Source: Paramyrothecium sp. XJ0827
Taxonomy: Eukaryota > Ascomycota > Sordariomycetes > Hypocreales > Stachybotryaceae
DNA length: 64,000 bases
Reading direction: 5' to 3'
NCBI GenBank assembly: GCA_020881915.1
Contig: JAJFPB010000003.1
Coordinates: forward strand, 1,612,001-1,676,000
Shown here: piece after piece, positions 52,173-64,000 of the stretch
Layout of the letters: every line of letters starts with the position of its first letter
Position numbering within the stretch: the stretch's first letter is position 1
Program-made: the position numbers and the translations under genes
The notes under the pieces: model-generated
Databases searched by the model: none
What the model saw: the letters and a program-made list of their open reading frames with translations, nothing else
What the model was told of the DNA's origin: nothing

Positions 52173-53974
52173 ATGTCACAGCTCGAAAGCCATGTCACGA
52201 TACAGAAGCGAGCGTACTACGCTCCGCCGTGGGCCGATGTCAGCATCATCGGCGTAGCTGGAAGCTCTGGCTCGGGCAAGTCGACCGTTTCACAGGCCAT
52301 TGTCAAGAAGCTCAACCTGCCATGGGTTGTCATTTTGTCCATGGCACGTTTTCTGCAAGCATCTCGGCTGTCCAGGGTGTAAGGCTGACCCTGGCAATAG
52401 GATTCATTCTACAAGCCGTTGACCCCAGAACAATCTAAGCTGGCTTTTGCGAATGAATATGATTTCGACTCTCCAGAGGTACCATTCTCTTGATCGCCGT
52501 TGGAAGCAAGCACTCGCTCAACAGATATGACCAGGCAATCGATTTCGACATTCTAGTCGATCGTCTACGGGATCTCAAAGCTGGGTAATGATTTCCTGAA
52601 ATGGGAATTGTCGAGTCATTGTTAACAGGATGGTTTAAGAAAACGTGCCGAGATTCCCGTCTACTCGTTTGCAAAGCATGCGCGACTGGAACAGACCACA
52701 TCTATTTACTCACCGCACGTTCTCATCCTCGAAGGCATCTTTGCTCTGTATGATCCCAGAGTTCTCGAGCTGCTAGACATGGGCGTGAGTACTCCCATCT
52801 GCTGCCTCGCATTTTGCACCATTAATACCTGGCTAGATTTACTGCGAGGCAGATGGCGATACTTGCCTGGCCCGAAGAAGTGAGTGACTGACATGTAGCA
52901 CCCATTGGATCCCCCAACCGCCTAACGCGATCATGTAGTTGTGCGAGATGTGAGAGAACGAGGCCGAGATATTGAGGGCTGCATCAAGCAATGGTTTGGA
53001 TTCGTGAAACCGAACTTCGAGAAGGTGAGCGGATGGCGCTCGTAGGCCGCCTGCATCTTCTAATGTGTGCATTTTTAGTTTGTCGAACCACAGCGAAAGG
53101 TGGCGGACCTCATTGTTCCTAGAGGCATTGAGAATCGAGTGGCGCTTGGTAAGTTCCTGAGCACTCTCATGTCTTCACCTGAATCTGACCACTGGTGCAA
53201 GACATGATGGTTCAGTTCATCGAGAGGAAACTCTTTGAGAAATCACGGCACCATCGAGAAGCGCTCTCGAGGCTGGAGATGGCTGCCAAAGAAGAACCTC
53301 TATCGGATCGAGTTGTCGTTATGGGCGACACGCCGCAGCTGAAGTTCATGAACACCATCCTGAACGACATTGACACCTCGCCTGAGGACTTCATCTTCTA
53401 CTTTGACCGGCTGGCAGGCCTCATTATGGAACAGTATGCGCTGGGATACATTGATGGGTTGCAGGCCAGGGTGCTAACATGCTTCTTTAGGGCATTGAAC
53501 AATGTGCATTTCCGCGAGTCCGTTATTGAAACGCCACAAGGACACAAGTACCGGGGCTTACAGCCCAAGGGCGAGGTCAGCGCTGTAATCGTGCTCCGAG
53601 GCGGCGCCGCATTTGAGACGGCACTTCGGAAGACGATTCCAGACTGCCGGACGGGCCGGATGCTGATCCAGTCAGATTTCAAGACGGGAGAGCCGGAGCT
53701 CCACTACCTCAGACTACCAGGAGACCTGAAGGAGCACGAGAGTGTGTTGCTGCTAGACGCGCAGATGGCAAGCGGAGGAGCGGCGCTGATGGCGGTGCAG
53801 GTGTTGGTCGATCACGGTGTGTCCTTGGATAGAATCGTGTTGGCGACATACTCGGCAGGACGGCTCGGCCTGCACAGGCTCATGACTGTCTTCCCAGAAA
53901 TTACGGTCGTGGTCTCCAACATCTTAGAGGATCAGGAGCCCCGCTGGGTCGAGAGCAGATACTTTAGATGCTGA
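52173..53974 (+). CDS. URK1: Uridine kinase (with UPRT-like C-terminal domain)
   Basis: Pyrimidine salvage enzyme phosphorylating uridine and cytidine. Eight exons: 52173-52343, 52401-52478, 52535-52584, 52640-52784, 52837-52879, 52939-53024, 53079-53148 and 53202-53974, giving 471 residues. The P-loop GVAGSSGSGKST is near 29-40. VVILSMDSFYKPL, AIDFDILVDRLRDLK and HVLILEGIFALYD follow. The C-terminal half is uracil-phosphoribosyltransferase-like with LLDAQMASGGAALMAV as the PRPP-binding segment. Intron 1 (52344-52400) has a GC donor (ATG then GCACGT), a CTGAC branch and a TAG acceptor; the only nearby GT alternative shifts the frame into a stop. Two uORFs precede the start codon. Confidence 0.92.
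52344..52400 (+). other. GC-AG intron of URK1
   Basis: 57-nt intron starting GCACGT and ending CAATAG, with CTGAC at about 52384 as branch site. Splicing it joins ATG to GATTCATTC and restores the conserved SMDSFY motif of uridine kinases. Confidence 0.8.
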
Positions 53975-54665
53975 GTGACGGAGGCATCAGTCACTACATA
54001 CAGCCTACACATGCATGTATATACGACGGACCAGGGGAACCTTGATGGGACAGTCTAGCATGAATTGCGGGTGGGGACAGCATTGCATCGCCTTCACGAG
54101 CTTTTTGTAAAAACCCTCACCTGTTCGGATCGGAATTGCCGTAGGCCATGCAAGCAAAGATGGGTCTTGATTTTTTTCCGCACGTTGTTAGCGGTGCAGA
54201 GAAGCATCGGCGAGTCGGCGACTCGGTAGAAGCGACGTAATGGCCGGCGTGGTGTCGAAGTGCACCATTTCTAGTTAGCCCCCCATCCTAGCAGGGGTAG
54301 TTCCCAGCGGTCGGTTTCTTCGCCGAAGGAAGGTCGCCTATGACGCCACTACTGTGCGCCCTGGCCATTGTGTTTCTGCGAAGATCCGGAAGCTCCCATC
54401 TGCTTCATGGGCGAGCTTTTTCTGCCTCCCAATTGCAACTCCTTTCAATCTTCATGAACTTGTGACTTCAGTGTTGAGTTCTCGTTTTGTTGTCGTTTGC
54501 ACTGAGAAGGACGTGGCCATCGGCACTCGCCTGCTTGTCCTGTCCCGCTTGCTCCTGGGGGCTGAGATGTCGATGCGAACACTGCCCTAAGCTCTCCTCC
54601 CGTCGCAATCATTCACTATTGCCTTCGTTGCACGATCAACGCTGCAACCTGATCGAGCGGCCGCA
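53975..54665. other. Intergenic region, URK1 to alternative NADH dehydrogenase
   Basis: About 690 bp between two plus-strand genes. Upstream ATGs with short frames occur in the presumed leader (54339 and later). No gene or repeat is recognised. Confidence 0.5.
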
Positions 54666-56794
54666 ATGCTGCAGCCTTCGTCCATCGGAAGGCTTGGCCT
54701 AGCCAGGACTCGTCCGCGAACCCTCATCGCCTGCTCGCGCCGCATCTCACCTACCCTTGCTCCCCGCCTTTTATCAACACCTCGCGTCCGGCAGCTACAC
54801 CAGCTGGACTCTCGCCCAACGCTCCGCGACGAAGCTGCCCGTGCGAAGCTACCCAGCCACTTCTTTACTAGAGCGCTCTCTGGGGAGCCGCAGCCGCCGC
54901 GACAGAAGCAATGGCTGATCCTAAGCGCTGTCTACAAGACGGCGGCTTGGCTAGGTATCTCGTTGACGGTCCTGGGAGTTGGTGTCATTGGTTTCTTCGT
55001 ATACGACGCGAGCACATACAAAGAACACACCACTCAGAGCGACATCAACGTGTCCCAGCTGGCCTTGCAACCTCGTCGTGGAGGACCCAAGAATCTTCCT
55101 ATCGCCGAGGTCTATATTGACGATGACGAGCCCGAACGAAGAGAGGCAGCCAAGGAGAAGCCCAGACTTGTTATCCTGGGCGGTGGATGGGGCTCTGTTG
55201 CGCTTCTGAAAGAATTAAACCCTGACGATTACTATGTCACCGTCATTTCTCCTAAAAACTACTTCCTCTTCACACCGATGCTCCCCTCGGCTACCGTGGG
55301 GACGCTGTCGCTGCGCTCTCTAGTGGAACCCATCCGCCGTGTCCTTAATCGCGTCCATGGCCACTTCATCCGCGCCAAGGCAGAGGATGTTGACTTCTCG
55401 CACAAGCTGGTTGAAGTCTCTCAGATCGACGCCCACGGCGAGGAAGTCCGATTCTACGTCCCCTACGATAAGCTGGTCATTGGCGTCGGCTCCGTCACCA
55501 ACCCCCATGGTGTCAAGGGACTGGAAAACGCATTCTTCCTCAAGGATATCGACGACGCCCGCAAGATTCGAAACCAGGTCATCCAGAACTTTGAGCTCGC
55601 CTGTCTTCCCACTACCCCGGATGCTGAACGACGGCGACTGCTCTCATTCGTCGTCAGTGGTGGAGGGCCGACCGGTGTTGAGTTTGCGGCTGAGCTCTTC
55701 GATCTGCTAAACGAAGACCTCGTGCAATACTTTCCGCGCGTCTTGCGGAACGAGATATCTGTGCATATTATCCAGAGCCGCGGCCACATTCTGAATACGT
55801 ACGACGAGACAGTCTCCAAATACGCTGAAGAACGATTTGCCCGCGATCAGGTTGAAGTGCTCACGAACTCCCGAGTGAAAGAGGTTTTGCCCGACAAGAT
55901 TATCTTCAGTCAAAAGTCCGATGATGGGACCGTTGTCACCAAGGAGCTTCCAATCGGATTCTGTCTCTGGTCGACGGGCGTAGCACAGACTGCGCTCTGC
56001 CAGACCTTGGCAAAGAAACTGGGAAACAGCCAAACGAATCGTCATGCGCTCGAAACCGACCCACATCTTCGCCTGAACGGTACTCCTCTTGGCGATGTCT
56101 ATGCCATCGGTGACTGCTCGACTGTGCAGAATAATGTAGCAGACCACATTGTATCTTTCCTGCGCACCCTTGCGTGGAAACATGGCAAGGATCCGGAGAC
56201 TCTTCAGCTGCACTTTAACGACTGGCGTGAGGTTGCGCAGGACGTCAGGAAGCGCTTCCCCCAAGCCGTCAACCACCTCAAGCGGCTTGACAAGCTCTTT
56301 GCCGAATTTGACAAGGACCAGTCCGGCACCCTCGACTTTGGCGAGCTTAGGGAGCTGCTCAAGCAAATTGACAACAAGTTGACATCGCTGCCGGCCACAG
56401 CTCAGAGAGCCCACCAGCAGGGCCTGTACCTGGCACACAAGTTCAACAAGATGGCCAAGGTCTCGGAGGGACTGGCTGCCAACGAGATCCGAGAAGGCGA
56501 TGTGGATGCAGCCGTTTACAAGGCATTCGAATACAGACATTTAGGCAGCCTGGCGTACATTGGTAACTCGGCAGTCTTTGACCTTGGTGAGGGTTGGAGC
56601 TTCACCGGCGGCCTGTGGGCCGTGTACGCATGGCGATCAGTATATTTTGCGCAGAGCGTAAGCTTCAGGACAAGAATCTTGATGGCCATGGACTGGGCGA
56701 AGAGAGGACTGTTTGGACGAGGTTTGTGGATCCCTGGTCCTAACTATGAGCGAAGATGTGAGACTAACAGTTTGCAGATTTGATGAGTTACTGA
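54666..56794 (+). CDS. NDE1: External alternative NADH/NADPH dehydrogenase, EF-hand type
   Basis: Type II (rotenone-insensitive) NAD(P)H:ubiquinone oxidoreductase of the mitochondrial inner membrane. Two exons, 54666-56721 and 56778-56794, give 690 residues; the second exon supplies only the last residues, DLMSY. The basic, Arg-rich N terminus is a mitochondrial presequence, followed by one membrane helix (WLGISLTVLGVGVIGFFVYD). The FAD site is LVILGGGWGSVALLKEL (about 167) and the NAD(P)H site is VVSGGGPTGVEFAAEL (about 329). A canonical EF-hand loop, DKDQSGTLDFGE, lies at about 549-560. The closest described type is the calcium-responsive NDE1 of Neurospora, facing the intermembrane space. 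The C-terminal AMDWAKRGLFGR motif anchors the protein. Confidence 0.93.
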
Positions 56795-56925
56795 GTATCA
56801 GACTCAAAATATTCAGATGGAACCCTAGATGGACGGTATATGGATGGGAGATTCTGAAGTGTACTAAACTTTGGCGATGGAAGTTGCACTGACTTTGTCA
56901 AAAGTCTTGGTGTAAGACTACAGGT

Positions 56926-56983
<58 letters not shown>

Positions 56984-57164
56984 CTGTAGATGATCCGTGA
57001 CAACATCCATAGTACGATTTAAAAGTAGAAGCCAATTCATGAAAGCGACCTTGTAGAGTGAGAAAAATCGCTATTTTGATTGAAGCGGAGGCAGGGCGTA
57101 TCCTCTATATGCACCGATAGTTTCCCGTTCCTCCTTGAGATCCATGCAGAGAAAAAAAAAAGAT
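56795..57164. other. Convergent 3' region, NDE1 / NOP53
   Basis: 370 bp between convergent stop codons. It holds a long AG microsatellite (listed separately) and an A-rich stretch near 57149. No gene is seen. Confidence 0.6.
56927..56980 (+). repeat. (AG)27 microsatellite
   Basis: 54 bp of uninterrupted AG dinucleotide, 130 bp after the NDE1 stop codon. Such tracts are prone to length change and may mark strains. Confidence 0.95.
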
Positions 57165-58571
57165 TTAAATAACAAAGTCCTTGTACGTCCACTTCTCCGT
57201 CGTCTTCATCTTGGCCTGCTTCTTGAAGGGGATGTGCCTGCGGGCCTCGACCTTGCCCCTGAGCAACATGCTGCGGTAGCGGTCCTTGAGCAGGTTGCCC
57301 TCAGGTTTGAGGCGCCGCAGCGACTCCTGCAGCTCGTCGGGCAGGACGAGCTCGAGGTCGTTGTCCGGCAGCTTGAACTTGCCGAGCTGCTTGCGGCGCA
57401 ACTTGTGGTCGCCGAGCTCGCTCTCCGTGTCCGAGGTCGCCTCGGCGGCGGCGGCGGCCAGGGCCAGCTTCTTGCTCTGCTCGCGGGCCTCGATCTCCTC
57501 GGCGAAATCCCTGATGCGCTGCTCCTGGGCGCGGCGGGCCTTGGTGGCGGCCTTGTGCTTGGCCAGCTGCTCCTCCTCTTTCCTGCGCTTGATGCGATTG
57601 CGCTGCGCCTGCGTTTTTCGCTGTGCTTTCTTGGTGGATGGTTTGTCATCCTCGACGCCGCTCTGGAAGCCCTCCCATTCAGAATCTTCCTCCCACTCCG
57701 AAAGATTGGCTCGAGCCTCGGCGGCCTCTGCCTCCGCTGCTGACCGTGCTGCCGCCTCCTGTTTTTGCCGATCTGCCTCTTCTGCCGCCAATCGCTTCTT
57801 TTCAGCTTCTAACGCCTTCTGGCCCTCCGCGGTAAGTCGCTGTTCGTAGTCGTCAAACAAGGGGTTATAACTGTATCCACCCGAGGGTTTCGGCACAGCA
57901 CGAGCCCGCTTGCCGTTTGCCAGCAGCGTGATGGGGTCTTTGGTCATCGTCTTGGGTGCTTTGGCCTGAACCTCGTCCGGGATGAAGTCGTTAACATCCT
58001 CCTGCTTTGAGACTACAGGGGCGTCCCAGACATCGTAGGTGGCGTCCCTGGTTGCTACAGTTGTATCGTGCTGGCCGTCGGCGACCCTCTTGAGGCGAGC
58101 GAGCTCCTTCTGGGAGACCCAACCGGCCTTGTGGCGCTTCGTGGGAATTATGCCGTCGGATAGCTTATCGGCAGGGCGTTTTCGCATCGAGACAGCAGGG
58201 ACAGCCGAGCGCTGGGCGAGGATCTCGTCTGCCTTGAGCCCCTTCTTGACATGTTTAGGATTTTTCTTCGAGATAGCTGCGTCTCCCTTTGGATCGAGGA
58301 CGAAGAGTTCTGACGATGGCTTTTCCTTGACAACACCACTAGAGAGAATTTTGTTAGTTGAATATCCAGGTGGATTCCTGCGTCAAGGCAGAAAACATTG
58401 AGGAAGCGCGGCGCACCCTTTGATGATCTCGTCGTTCAACTCGACCAGACCTTTCTCAACCTCTGTTACGTCGACGTTTTTCCTCCAGGCCTTTTTTCCC
58501 TTTCGTGAAGGCTGGCTGAATTGCTTAGGAGCCTCATTGGAGGCCCCCGCGAGGGGCTGAATGACCGGCAT
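57165..58571 (-). CDS. NOP53: 60S ribosome biogenesis factor Nop53
   Basis: Nucleolar factor that recruits the exosome-Mtr4 complex to pre-60S particles for 7S rRNA processing (human NOP53/GLTSCR2). Two exons, 58571-58417 and 58338-57165, give 442 residues; GG plus T restores Gly-Gly-Val. The N terminus has SRKGKKAWRKNVDVTEVEKGL, a family hallmark. ELFVLDPKGD, the central NPLFDDYEQR and long Lys/Glu/Ala-rich helices follow. The C terminus LPDELQESLRRLKPEGNLLKDRY and the Lys-rich end MKTTEKWTYKDFVI-like match Nop53. The coding DNA in 57200-57600 is very GC-rich, creating open antisense frames. Divergent from YPT6. Confidence 0.93.
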
Positions 58572-59168
58572 GCTGAGGATGGTCCACAGTCGCAGAGATG
58601 TCCGGGGACTGAGAAATTGTCTTGATAAGAGTCGCGATGGATTTGTCGGTGGGGAGACCCGATTCCCCTCTGATTTTTTTGGTGGAGCCTCTGCCTGTAC
58701 ACTCCTTATCCAGGTCTTATCCTGTGCGTGCTGAGCCACAGTGTGTGCTGCCGTGCCACAGCTGATGGCGAGCAGCGTGGATCAACTACCGCTAACCTTA
58801 ATTGAGCGCTGGAATGGGTCTGGAAGACGGTCTTTGAACCGACCAGGCACGTGCTAAGTTTGGCGCCTTTCGGCTCCCCCAGGTGTGGCGCGCAAAGTGC
58901 TGGAGCCGATGGGTCAATTGCAGGCAGCGCCAAGTTGGCCTCCTTTCTGCTGCAAACCTCAGGACCTTCGAACTGACGTCGACGTGCAAACCATCACGTC
59001 CTGATCACATCCTGCAGTGGTCTATCTTCCTTGTCTTCTTGACGGCAACTCGAAAAGCATCGCCGCGCCGTTCGTGCTGTTGGCGTGTACTCTGCCCTCG
59101 TCTCCTGAAGTATCCGAACTTTCTTATCTCACGTCGTCCAAGAAGTACTTGGGTACGCATCATCCAAG
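58572..59168. other. Divergent promoter region, NOP53 / YPT6
   Basis: About 600 bp. Upstream of NOP53 an open minus-strand frame continues the first exon without ATG of family type. No gene is seen. Confidence 0.5.
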
Positions 59169-60115
<947 letters not shown>

Positions 60116-60876
60116 ATTGCGCTTGAGATGAGAGTAAAGGGGCTCGGGAGGTTTTCTTCGGATCATCAAACCGCCAGAACGAGTTCCCGCATCCCGAAAC
60201 CTTGGGAAAGCTTGGTTCACACACACTACGAATACACACATAAATCAGAGGGGCACGATGTCACGCACGGCACAGCGATGGTGGATCTGAGCATTGAACT
60301 TGTATAATATAGCTGGACCACAAGCCTACGATCGCTTATATACAGTTAAAGAACTTAATACCTTGACACCGGGCGGTCGCAACAGTGGCCTAAGTACCTA
60401 TTGAACGACATGAGTGATGGGGTGTTTTATGACTTTAAAGACTGGCAAAACCATTGACGCCAGCACACGAAATTTAGAGCCGCCGAAACGCTAACAATTG
60501 TTTTCCTCTCCAATGAGCCGTCATCAGCATGCATTCATTCAAAATTACTGTAACAATAAGATGAACAGACCCTGGCGATGTTTGCATCACGTGAAAGACC
60601 CCTGTCAACACTGACTGGCCACTCACTGAGTCAGTGGCATTGTGCATGGACTTGAGCTCCGGGATGGTCGGGTTGTGGAGCCCCCAAATAGGAGTACCGT
60701 GGACCAAGGCGGGTTCCGTCATCACCGAAATCATACGGCGCCTTGAATTATCTGCAAGTTTTTTTCCTCCGAGGACATCACGCTCTCACGACTGCTACCG
60801 TTTTCGAGACATTCAAGGCTGCGCTTTGCGAACTACAACTAGAAATATCCACGAGTGCGAGCCACTGCCGTGCGCC
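60116..60876. other. Intergenic region, YPT6 to KEI1
   Basis: About 760 bp between plus-strand genes. AT-rich near 60300-60430; no gene, repeat or RNA gene is recognised. Confidence 0.5.
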
Positions 60877-61707
60877 ATGTCCAGACTCACGAGACAATAT
60901 CTGCGGATACCTCGCCCCAAGGTACGGAAAGGACGGATGGCGTCGCAATATTGGATTATGGAACCAGGCTGACAACTGTTACAGGGCCTCTTTGGCCTCA
61001 TCGGTTTGCAGACGGCGACCGAGGTGATATCCTTGGCACTCGTCTTCAACAAAGTCACCGGCGTCTATGGATTGTTGGCGATCCTCACCGGCTACCAGCT
61101 GTCGTTGCTGCAGCTCTCGACCTACGTCTACTCGATTGGGATGCTCGTCTGCCTCGCCTATTTGATCCCGCACATCCGAAAGCAAAGCCCCCTCGAATGC
61201 TTGGCGCTGGCCTGGATATACGCGCTTGACACAATCATAAACGGCGCCTATGCGGCAGCGTTCGGTGTGGCATGGTGCCTAGGAAGCGCACGCTCGGGAG
61301 CGCCAGGTTCACATGCAGTGCCCGATCACAGTGGGATGATGGTCGAGGATGTCGGAACCTTGCAGCAACAGAGCATGCAGCGGGGCGACGTGATGCCCCA
61401 GGAGACGGCAGCGAGCATGCTGATGGTCATTGGATTGACGCTGCTGCGTATCCACTTCAGCTTGGTCATCATGGCGTTCGCGCAGCAGACGCTTCACAAG
61501 TACATGCAGCGCCTGGACACGGAGACTGGCAGCGACGGGCCGTTCGCGACTGGGCTGCCAGAGGGCGAGGGACGACGGGGCCGGCTGGGCAGACTGATGG
61601 TGTCTGTGGGTCGTGCCTATTGGCTTGATGGCCCGGTCGAGGACGGCGAAGCGGCCGGCAAAGTGTGGAAGGATGCCCACGGAGGAACGTTGGCGGGCGA
61701 GGTGTGA
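60877..61707 (+). CDS. KEI1: Inositol phosphorylceramide synthase regulatory subunit Kei1
   Basis: Membrane partner of the Aur1 inositol phosphorylceramide synthase in the Golgi, needed for fungal sphingolipid synthesis. Two exons, 60877-60921 and 60985-61707, give 255 residues. The N terminus MSRLTRQYLRIPRPK joins to GLFGLIGLQTATEVI and SLALVFNKVTGVYGLLAILTG, the Kei1 hallmark. YVYSIGMLVCLAYLIPHIRKQSPLECLALAWIYALD supplies further membrane helices. A last helix is MLMVIGLTLLRIHFSLVIMAF; four helices in all can be seen. The C-terminal tail is Gly- and charge-rich and probably cytosolic. The intron is 63 nt. Confidence 0.9.
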
Positions 61708-63869
61708 GAGACACGGACGGCTGCGACTGGCGTTTGTCTTGTTTGAGTGATGCGGAGAGGATCCAGGTAATATTCGTTCATCTCCATTTTAGCGCATAAA
61801 GGTACAGGGCATGGGGTTCTTAATAACGTGGTAGAAGCGTTGTTGGTTTCGAAGCGGTTTGCAGATCCAACAAGCGGATAGGTCGGTTATGGTAATTACC
61901 CTCCATACATTATCTCACATAGAAACATAATGCATTAGATACGTGGACAATCGATCTCGTGATCAGTACTTCTCGTACGATACGGATGTTTAGAATGGAA
62001 TACCTTAAGGTTGCACATGTCTTGTAGTCTGGTCTGGACGTCTCAGTGCCTTGGTTGTGATGCTGAAGCCTGTGCTGTTGAGACCTTAACGATGGGAAGG
62101 TTATTGTGATACGGGACGGGCAGTTCTGGGCAAGAAAGGTATTGCCTTCCATTTTCTCTCAAGACCTTTTCCCTTCTTGTAGATAAGGTAACTCTGTATA
62201 ATAAGAGACTCACCTTACTTATAGCAGTACCTTTCTTCAAGGGTTATGTGGCACTGAGTGAGCCAAAGCAACTAAGGGCGTACAGCTTTCTCCTTTAGGA
62301 ACAAAAATATCCAGGCATCTCCTCGATTTTTGGCCAACAATGAAAGGAAGGCCAAATTTTTTTTTTTAAAAAAAATAATAATAATAGGGTATTCTGCGAA
62401 TGTTTTGGTTGCACCACCGTTATGCACGATGCGACGCAGAGAAAGATGTTAAAAATAAATGCTTCAGGTACTATACTTCCTTGAGTACCTTGAGGTACGG
62501 CACCTCACCTTATTTATCAGTGATTCTACATTTTGCAGCATTGCCATGTGGGCTAACCGCTTGTAAGGATAGAGTTCTACCTTAATTGAAACCATCAGCT
62601 GAGGTAATCAAGGGTACAAGGTACTCAGCAGCTGACCGCCGGGGAGAAGACGGCGGCATTCGGTGGCTCCAGCGACTCGGCCTGTCGGGCAGTGGTGTAA
62701 TGCGGCCGGAAGTCGGTGCGGCATTCATCCTACAGGGGGCGGGCAGACATGCGCCAAGGGTGCTCGAGCGGACGGTCGATATTTCAGAGATGCGCATTTG
62801 GTTACCGATCGAGGGTGGGCTGGTTGCGGCATGTGCGGCTTTCCCAAGCACGCCATTGCATGCGCCCCATGGATCACAGGAAGAACACTGGTGCTGGCCA
62901 CCGAGGAATTTTTTTTAATGGCAGATGACAACTGCTTGCGGACATTGATTAGGGATTGGCGCCAGGGCAAACAACCATGGTCTCGTAAGACTAACTACCA
63001 GGTTGATCAAGTTCGTGACTGATTGGAGTTTTTGTATTATAGGGGGAAAAAAGGAAAGCTAAAATCTTGCAGTCGAAGGTAGGACTCGGAGACTAATTGT
63101 GCAACGATGCATTTCTATGCCGACGGGCAGCGTAATCGTCGGTCCTGTCTACCAATGTCTGCATGGGAATTGCTAATAATGCGCTGTGGAAGTACATGCC
63201 AACAACCCTGTCTTGGCTGCTTATACCGATCGATGGATGACATGGGGCATGGCAATTTGTTCCGCATACAGCCCAGAACATGTTGACATTCTTCATGAAG
63301 CCTGCAATTGATTCTTGGTAGCCTTTTGAAGCCAACCAGTAGATAGTGTTGACTCGATTTTCCTTTTTCTAGTAAATTCATGTACAGAATATTTATGTAA
63401 ACTGTGTCAATTTCTGCTTGTCTGGAACGGACACAAGACGTATCACCATCTAGACTGAATTTTTTTTCCTTCCATCATTAAACAGCCCCGATACCGCTGC
63501 GTCACCCACGTCGAGTTCGCCGCTGGAGGGGTGTTCTGGAGGGGCACGGGATGGGGGGCGCACTCGCTGCACCGCTGGATTTGGGGAGGGGCGAGCCGCT
63601 AAGCGATCACGCAATTTCTAAAAAACTCGCGGGGAAATTTCTGGCTGGGCGAGGGACCAGCACCAAAGCACCAAGCACAGCGTTTCGGCCCATCGTCTCG
63701 ACAATAACCTCGCACCAATTGGCCGACCAAGTGGACCTTGGACGTGTTGGAATGGCGACAGCGACCCGGACGAAACCCTTAGCAGCACTAACTATCCAAA
63801 CTCCCGAGTTCCCTTGCTCCTCCGTACCAGAGTATAATAGTCCCAGCGCCCCATGAGCGACCGCCCGCC
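61708..63869. other. 2.2-kb stretch without a recognisable gene
   Basis: The longest gene-free stretch of the window. It is AT-rich in parts, with an oligo-T/oligo-A block at about 62357-62390 (TTTTTTTTTTTAAAAAAAA, then AATAATAATAAT). AGGTACT/CTTGAGGTACGG words lie near 62465-62500, and GGGTACAAGGTACT near 62610. Open frames at 62586-63022 overlap in several frames, lack good start codons and resemble no family. No tRNA or 5S rRNA gene is recognised. An unrecognised noncoding RNA or a short spliced gene cannot be excluded. Confidence 0.6.
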
Positions 63870-64000
63870 ATGGCTTTTCTGTTCCAGTCCAGCTCGTCTG
63901 CCGGCGTTGACAAGATGGACGCCGCTCATCAGATCAAGACGCCCGAAGAGGCTGGTAAGTCTCCTGTTCCCAAGCATGCATCCCTGTCGCCTCCTTCACC
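63870..64000 (+). CDS. Partial gene at right edge, unidentified
   Basis: First exon 63870-63954, starting ATGGCTTTTCTGTTCCAG in CGCCATGG context and ending at a GTAAGT donor. It encodes MAFLFQSSSSAGVDKMDAAH and then QIKTPEEAG. I do not recognise the protein; the rest lies beyond the window. A second ATG at 63853 in another frame is also open to the window end but gives an Arg/Pro/Leu-rich sequence of unlikely coding nature. Confidence 0.55.
   Translation, partial: MAFLFQSSSSAGVDKMDAAHQIKTPEEAGKSPVPKHASLSPPS

Noticed and set aside
57206..57849. Ser/Arg-rich frames overlapping NOP53
   Set aside because: GC-driven shadows of the Lys/Glu/Ala-rich NOP53 coding sequence.
62586..63022. Overlapping ORFs of 110-119 residues in the right gene-free stretch
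   Set aside because: They start at TTG or other non-ATG codons, overlap each other in several frames, and contain no recognisable motif or splice structure.

Overview
The window is a gene-dense piece of nuclear chromosome from a filamentous ascomycete. Nearly every gene has one or more short introns (about 50-150 nt) with GTRNGT-type donors, CTAAC/CTGAC branch sites and YAG acceptors. The proteins look like those of Sordariomycetes; Hypocreales is my best guess, not proven. I model 27 protein genes, one gene cut by the right edge and two identical tRNA-Ser genes. Exon joins were made by eye and checked for reading-frame phase and family motifs. I see no transposon, CRISPR array, rRNA gene or secondary-metabolite cluster.

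Left third (0.6-20.2 kb): a PRS5-type PRPP synthetase subunit (-), an Asteroid/XPG-like nuclease (+), a long Cid1-type nucleotidyltransferase (-), the TFIIF large subunit TFG1 (+), splicing factor CWC26/BUD13 (-), TRAPP subunit TRS85 (+), the ESCRT-III-like protein CHM7 (+) and the ubiquitin ligase RAD18 (-).

Middle (21.8-44.8 kb): a seven-exon Zn2Cys6 regulator (+), DNA polymerase delta subunit Cdc27/POLD3 (+), a fold-type-I aminotransferase (-), a secreted GH125 mannosidase (-), the MYST acetyltransferase ESA1 (-), the inverted tRNA-Ser(GCT) pair, exonuclease REX4 (+), RNase H2 subunit C (+), MCM6 (+) and a 1264-residue RGG-rich protein I cannot name (-).

Right third (45.9-64 kb): ATP17 (-) and NDUFS4 (+) on a 290-bp divergent promoter with a CCAAT box, GID8 (-), splicing factor CWC2 (+), uridine kinase URK1 (+), an EF-hand alternative NADH dehydrogenase (+), ribosome biogenesis factor NOP53 (-), the Golgi Rab YPT6 (+), KEI1 of inositol phosphorylceramide synthase (+), then about 2.2 kb without a recognisable gene and the first exon of an unidentified gene.

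The content is housekeeping: replication and repair (MCM6, Cdc27, RAD18, RNase H2C), splicing (CWC26, CWC2), respiration (ATP17, NDUFS4, NDE), nucleotide supply (PRS5, URK1) and Golgi traffic or lipids (YPT6, TRS85, KEI1). I found no convincing new multi-gene system. The points most worth a second look are gene-structure and regulatory ones: a GC-AG intron and two uORFs in URK1, a start codon isolated on its own exon in GID8, a 15-nt microexon in ATP17, ACGCGT boxes before Cdc27 and MCM6, GGTACC clusters in divergent promoters, a pair of GATATC-centred near-palindromes, a roughly 400-residue insertion inside the Cid1-type catalytic domain, and the unassigned RGG protein.
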